Source: Colwellia sp. (GTDB taxonomy: Bacteria > Pseudomonadota > Gammaproteobacteria > Enterobacterales > Alteromonadaceae). Taken from it: a stretch of DNA of 38,170 nucleotides. A program made the translations under genes and the position numbers. Below are positions 35,794 to 38,170 of this stretch, in pieces (the stretch's first letter is position 1; each line of letters opens with the position of its first letter). Location of the stretch: positions 10,500 to 48,669 of the forward strand of contig JAPYOP010000035.1 in the NCBI GenBank assembly GCA_029938115.1, written 5' to 3'. The notes beneath the pieces are model-generated. The model saw only the letters and a list, made by a program, of their open reading frames with translations, was not told the origin of the DNA and did not search any database.

Positions 35794-36369
35794 TCATTTT
35801 AAGAAGCGGCTAATTTCTTCATTCGCTAAAATTCGTTCTAATAACTTGCTTAAACGCTGATTGAAATTTCGCTCTAATACCGCTATATCTGCTCGTAATG
35901 GGCCATCACTATTGCCGCGATTGCTAAAGGTACTTGTCAGTGTTTTCGCGCCATTATTGACAGTTACTTTAAGTACTATTTCAGTTTGTACTTTATATTC
36001 TATGGTTTCTTGGTTAACACTAATGATAGCTTTTTCTATTGTGATGCTAATGGTGTTTGCAGCGCTGTCTTGAATAACTAAGCCTTGTTTTTTCCAATGC
36101 TTAGATAAATTACTTTTGATGGTGTCTTCAAGTCTTTCTTGCGCTGAAAGTAAGGTTGCCGCTTCGTCTTCACGTAATATTTGTACAATATGATTAGAAG
36201 TGCGCATATCAATCACATTAAGTTGTGTTTGTTTATTGTTATGAGCAATACCAGGGGTGACCATAATATCAGGTGCAATGATTAGATGGCTTGGAAGGCT
36301 AGCGCAAGCGCTTAAACCAAAGATGAACATTAAGGTGATAATTTTGGCGTAGAGTGAATTTAGTTTCAT
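35794..36369 (-). CDS. yajG: YajG family lipoprotein
   Basis: A 191-residue lipoprotein. The signal ends in a lipobox (FGLSAC, cysteine at about 22). The mature part starts ASLPSHLIIAPDI and has VNVID-type strands, then the conserved long helix ANEEISRFL and NFNQRLSKLLERIL at the end. In E. coli yajG lies between bolA and ampG; here both bolA and ampG lie in the same 5-kb region with one insertion between each, supporting the assignment. Its role is unknown; location is probably the outer membrane. It lies 45 bases downstream of rlmG. Confidence 0.88.
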   Translation of the reverse strand: MKLNSLYAKIITLMFIFGLSACASLPSHLIIAPDIMVTPGIAHNNKQTQLNVIDMRTSNHIVQILREDEAATLLSAQERLEDTIKSNLSKHWKKQGLVIQDSAANTISITIEKAIISVNQETIEYKVQTEIVLKVTVNNGAKTLTSTFSNRGNSDGPLRADIAVLERNFNQRLSKLLERILANEEISRFLK

Positions 36370-36414
36370 TGTAATAGTCGCTTTAGTTTTCTATTTAAAA
36401 TGGATTGAAATAAG

Positions 36415-37584
36415 TTATTTAATTGCTGCTTGGGTAACAAACTTATCATTACTGGCAATAAGCTTTTCATTGCCAAAAAGTCGTTTTAATTTGATGTGGT
36501 AAGCCAATTGACGGTTACCAATAATGCGCAGTTCACCACCTTTTTTCAACACCCGGTGACTGTCTTTGAACATTTGCCATGCAATGTGATCAGTGGTTGC
36601 TGTATGTTGATGAAAAGGCGGGTTACATAAAATCAAATCAACACTATTACTTTCAACATTCGTTAAGCAGTCATTTAAATGAAACTGACATTGCTCAGCT
36701 AAATCAGGCAGGTTATTTTTAATATTAATTTCGGCAGAACTAAGCGCCATATGAGATTCATCAAAAAACTGTATTTGAGCGGTTGGCTGTCTGGATAATA
36801 TCGTTAAACCAATAACACCATTGCCACAGCCTAAATCAATAACCTGACTATTTGCATTAACATTAGGCAAGTTTTCTATAAAATAACGAGCGCCAATATC
36901 CAGCTTTTCTCTAGAATAAACATTGGCATGATTACTAACATAAAAATCACGGTTTAAAGCTTTATTAGGCAATGACCAAACTGTTGGAAAAGGCGATGTG
37001 TGTTTTTGCTGTTGATCTAATTGACAGAAAACTAAACGAGCTTTTTTAACCGCCAGTGACGTTTTAGTTGTACCTAAGTATTTTTCAAATAACTTCAATG
37101 TTGAGCTATGGATCTCTTTGGCGCGATCAGCTGCAATGAAGATAGTATTTTCCCCAACGCTATTTTTTATCTGAATTAACTGCTCAATAAGTAATGATTT
37201 GGTTTTTGGAATTTTAAATAAAATAACATCAATATTTGCAGGCAATGGCTCTAAACAGTTTAATTGCGTGATATTTTCATCGTTAACCTGGTTTTGTTCA
37301 ATGTTGTAAGTAATGCCTTGCTTGCTGATGTAGGAATCATTAATGCAATAAACATTAAGTTTTTTTTGTAACGCTTCTTCACTACAAAAATGTGTAGTAA
37401 GTGCTCCGAAAGCATCATTAAAAATAGCGACTCGGTTATTATTAGCAATTAATTGCTGATCTTTAATATGATTAAGTAAATATTCATCGGCAGAATCCCA
37501 CGCTTGTAAACTGCGGTTTACTTGTGCAAGCGGAAAACGGGCAAGTGTCAATTGTTTTTCATCAATAAAGAAAGGGCTTAACAT
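36415..37584 (-). CDS. rlmG: 23S rRNA (guanine-1835-N2) methyltransferase RlmG
   Basis: Methylates the N2 of G1835 in 23S rRNA using S-adenosylmethionine; 389 residues, like E. coli RlmG (378). The N-terminal pseudo-methyltransferase domain has LARFPLAQVNRSLQAWDSADEYLL and VAIFNDAFGALTT; the C-terminal one has NHANVYSREKLDIGARYFIENLP, motif I VIDLGCGNGVIGL and the catalytic NPPFHQ. The match to E. coli RlmG is close throughout. It heads a likely rlmG-yajG-cyclophilin transcript and is divergent from bolA. Confidence 0.95.
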   Translation of the reverse strand: MLSPFFIDEKQLTLARFPLAQVNRSLQAWDSADEYLLNHIKDQQLIANNNRVAIFNDAFGALTTHFCSEEALQKKLNVYCINDSYISKQGITYNIEQNQVNDENITQLNCLEPLPANIDVILFKIPKTKSLLIEQLIQIKNSVGENTIFIAADRAKEIHSSTLKLFEKYLGTTKTSLAVKKARLVFCQLDQQQKHTSPFPTVWSLPNKALNRDFYVSNHANVYSREKLDIGARYFIENLPNVNANSQVIDLGCGNGVIGLTILSRQPTAQIQFFDESHMALSSAEINIKNNLPDLAEQCQFHLNDCLTNVESNSVDLILCNPPFHQHTATTDHIAWQMFKDSHRVLKKGGELRIIGNRQLAYHIKLKRLFGNEKLIASNDKFVTQAAIK

Positions 37585-37798
37585 AACAAAGGAATGTACT
37601 GATAATAAATAAGAATAAGTTATTGTGACATATTTATATGCTTATATCTTGATTCTACCTTAGAAAATTTATTAAAATAAAACCTTAATAACACCATTAA
37701 GTTAACTGATAATCGCCTTTCTTTAGATTTTATCGTATGTAATATAAAGTTAAATAGACTAAAATTATCAATGATTCCTCCTTTATCGAGAATAAATA

Positions 37799-38113
37799 AT
37801 GACTATAGCTGCTGCAATTGAAGAGAAATTGCTATCTGCCTTTTCACCTTTACACCTAGATGTTATCAATGAGAGTAGTAATCATAATGTGCCACCGGGC
37901 AGTGAGTCTCATTTTAAGGTAACTATTGTTTCAAATAACTTTAAAGATGAGCGCTTGATAAAACGTCACCGTGCAGTGAATTCTGTGTTATCTGAAGAGT
38001 TAGCAGAAAAAATTCATGCATTAGCCTTACACACATATACAGAAAAAGAGTGGCATGATTACTACGCTGATAATACGCCATTATCACCTAATTGTTTAGG
38101 GGGCGGTAAATAG
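37799..38113 (+). CDS. bolA: BolA family protein
   Basis: A 104-residue protein of the BolA family, which works with monothiol glutaredoxins in iron-sulfur cluster handling and affects cell shape in stress. It has IEEKLLSAFSPLHLDVINES, GSESHFKVTIVSNNFKDERLIKRHRAVN with the conserved His, and a C-terminal EKIHALALHTYTEKEW. GAGAATAAATA precedes the ATG. In E. coli bolA is next to yajG; here rlmG lies between. Divergent from rlmG. Confidence 0.95.
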   Translation: MTIAAAIEEKLLSAFSPLHLDVINESSNHNVPPGSESHFKVTIVSNNFKDERLIKRHRAVNSVLSEELAEKIHALALHTYTEKEWHDYYADNTPLSPNCLGGGK

Positions 38114-38170
38114 ACCTAATACCAATTGCACTAACTAAGTGATCATTTTCAAGTGGCCTAAACATCCAAT

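Overview
The window looks like a chromosomal segment from an AT-rich marine gammaproteobacterium, most likely Colwellia or a relative in Alteromonadales. This is an inference from gene families (UPF0231/YacL, DUF2956, RlmG, ArgR, an ampG/yajG/bolA neighbourhood) and from the many sensory and periplasmic binding proteins. No rRNA, tRNA, CRISPR array, transposase or prophage gene was seen. It reads as ordinary core and near-core chromosome with several lineage-specific sensory modules.

Left part (1-10.6 kb): a Fur-like site, feoA and feoB for ferrous iron uptake, then pfkA. Convergent to these lies a four-gene minus-strand cluster: two tandem secreted spondin_N-domain proteins, an OmpR-type response regulator and its histidine kinase. 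Upstream of this cluster is an array of five TCAC/TTAC cores at exact 11-bp spacing, the geometry expected of OmpR/PhoB-family binding, so the system may control itself. Divergently transcribed is an atypical thiamine-diphosphate 2-keto-acid decarboxylase preceded by a near-perfect FNR box and a separate perfect inverted repeat. Two small envelope proteins of unknown function follow, ending at a clear bidirectional terminator.

Middle part (10.6-21 kb): a DPP7-like S46 dipeptidyl-peptidase, argR, an orphan periplasmic binding protein, a chemoreceptor with a C-terminal hemerythrin domain, a long Tat-exported PhoD-type phosphatase, a membrane-anchored methyltransferase and a DUF2956 protein.

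Right part (21-38 kb): a three-gene minus-strand operon encodes an outer-membrane barrel, an ABC-type substrate-binding protein without any permease or ATPase, and a 1071-residue hybrid histidine kinase; it looks like a ligand-sensing pathway. After a 682-bp gap holding a candidate 50-residue membrane protein come a YSC84/SYLF lipid-binding protein, an amino-acid permease, a protein with two tandem binding-protein domains, YacL, an HDOD protein and an ATP-grasp ligase. The end holds a 56-residue membrane protein, AmpG, a small unknown, a periplasmic cyclophilin, YajG, RlmG and BolA.

The best candidates for undescribed biology are the spondin_N/two-component cluster with its phased operator, the barrel/binding-protein/hybrid-kinase operon, and the keto-acid decarboxylase that keeps most but not all of the pyruvate decarboxylase catalytic residues.
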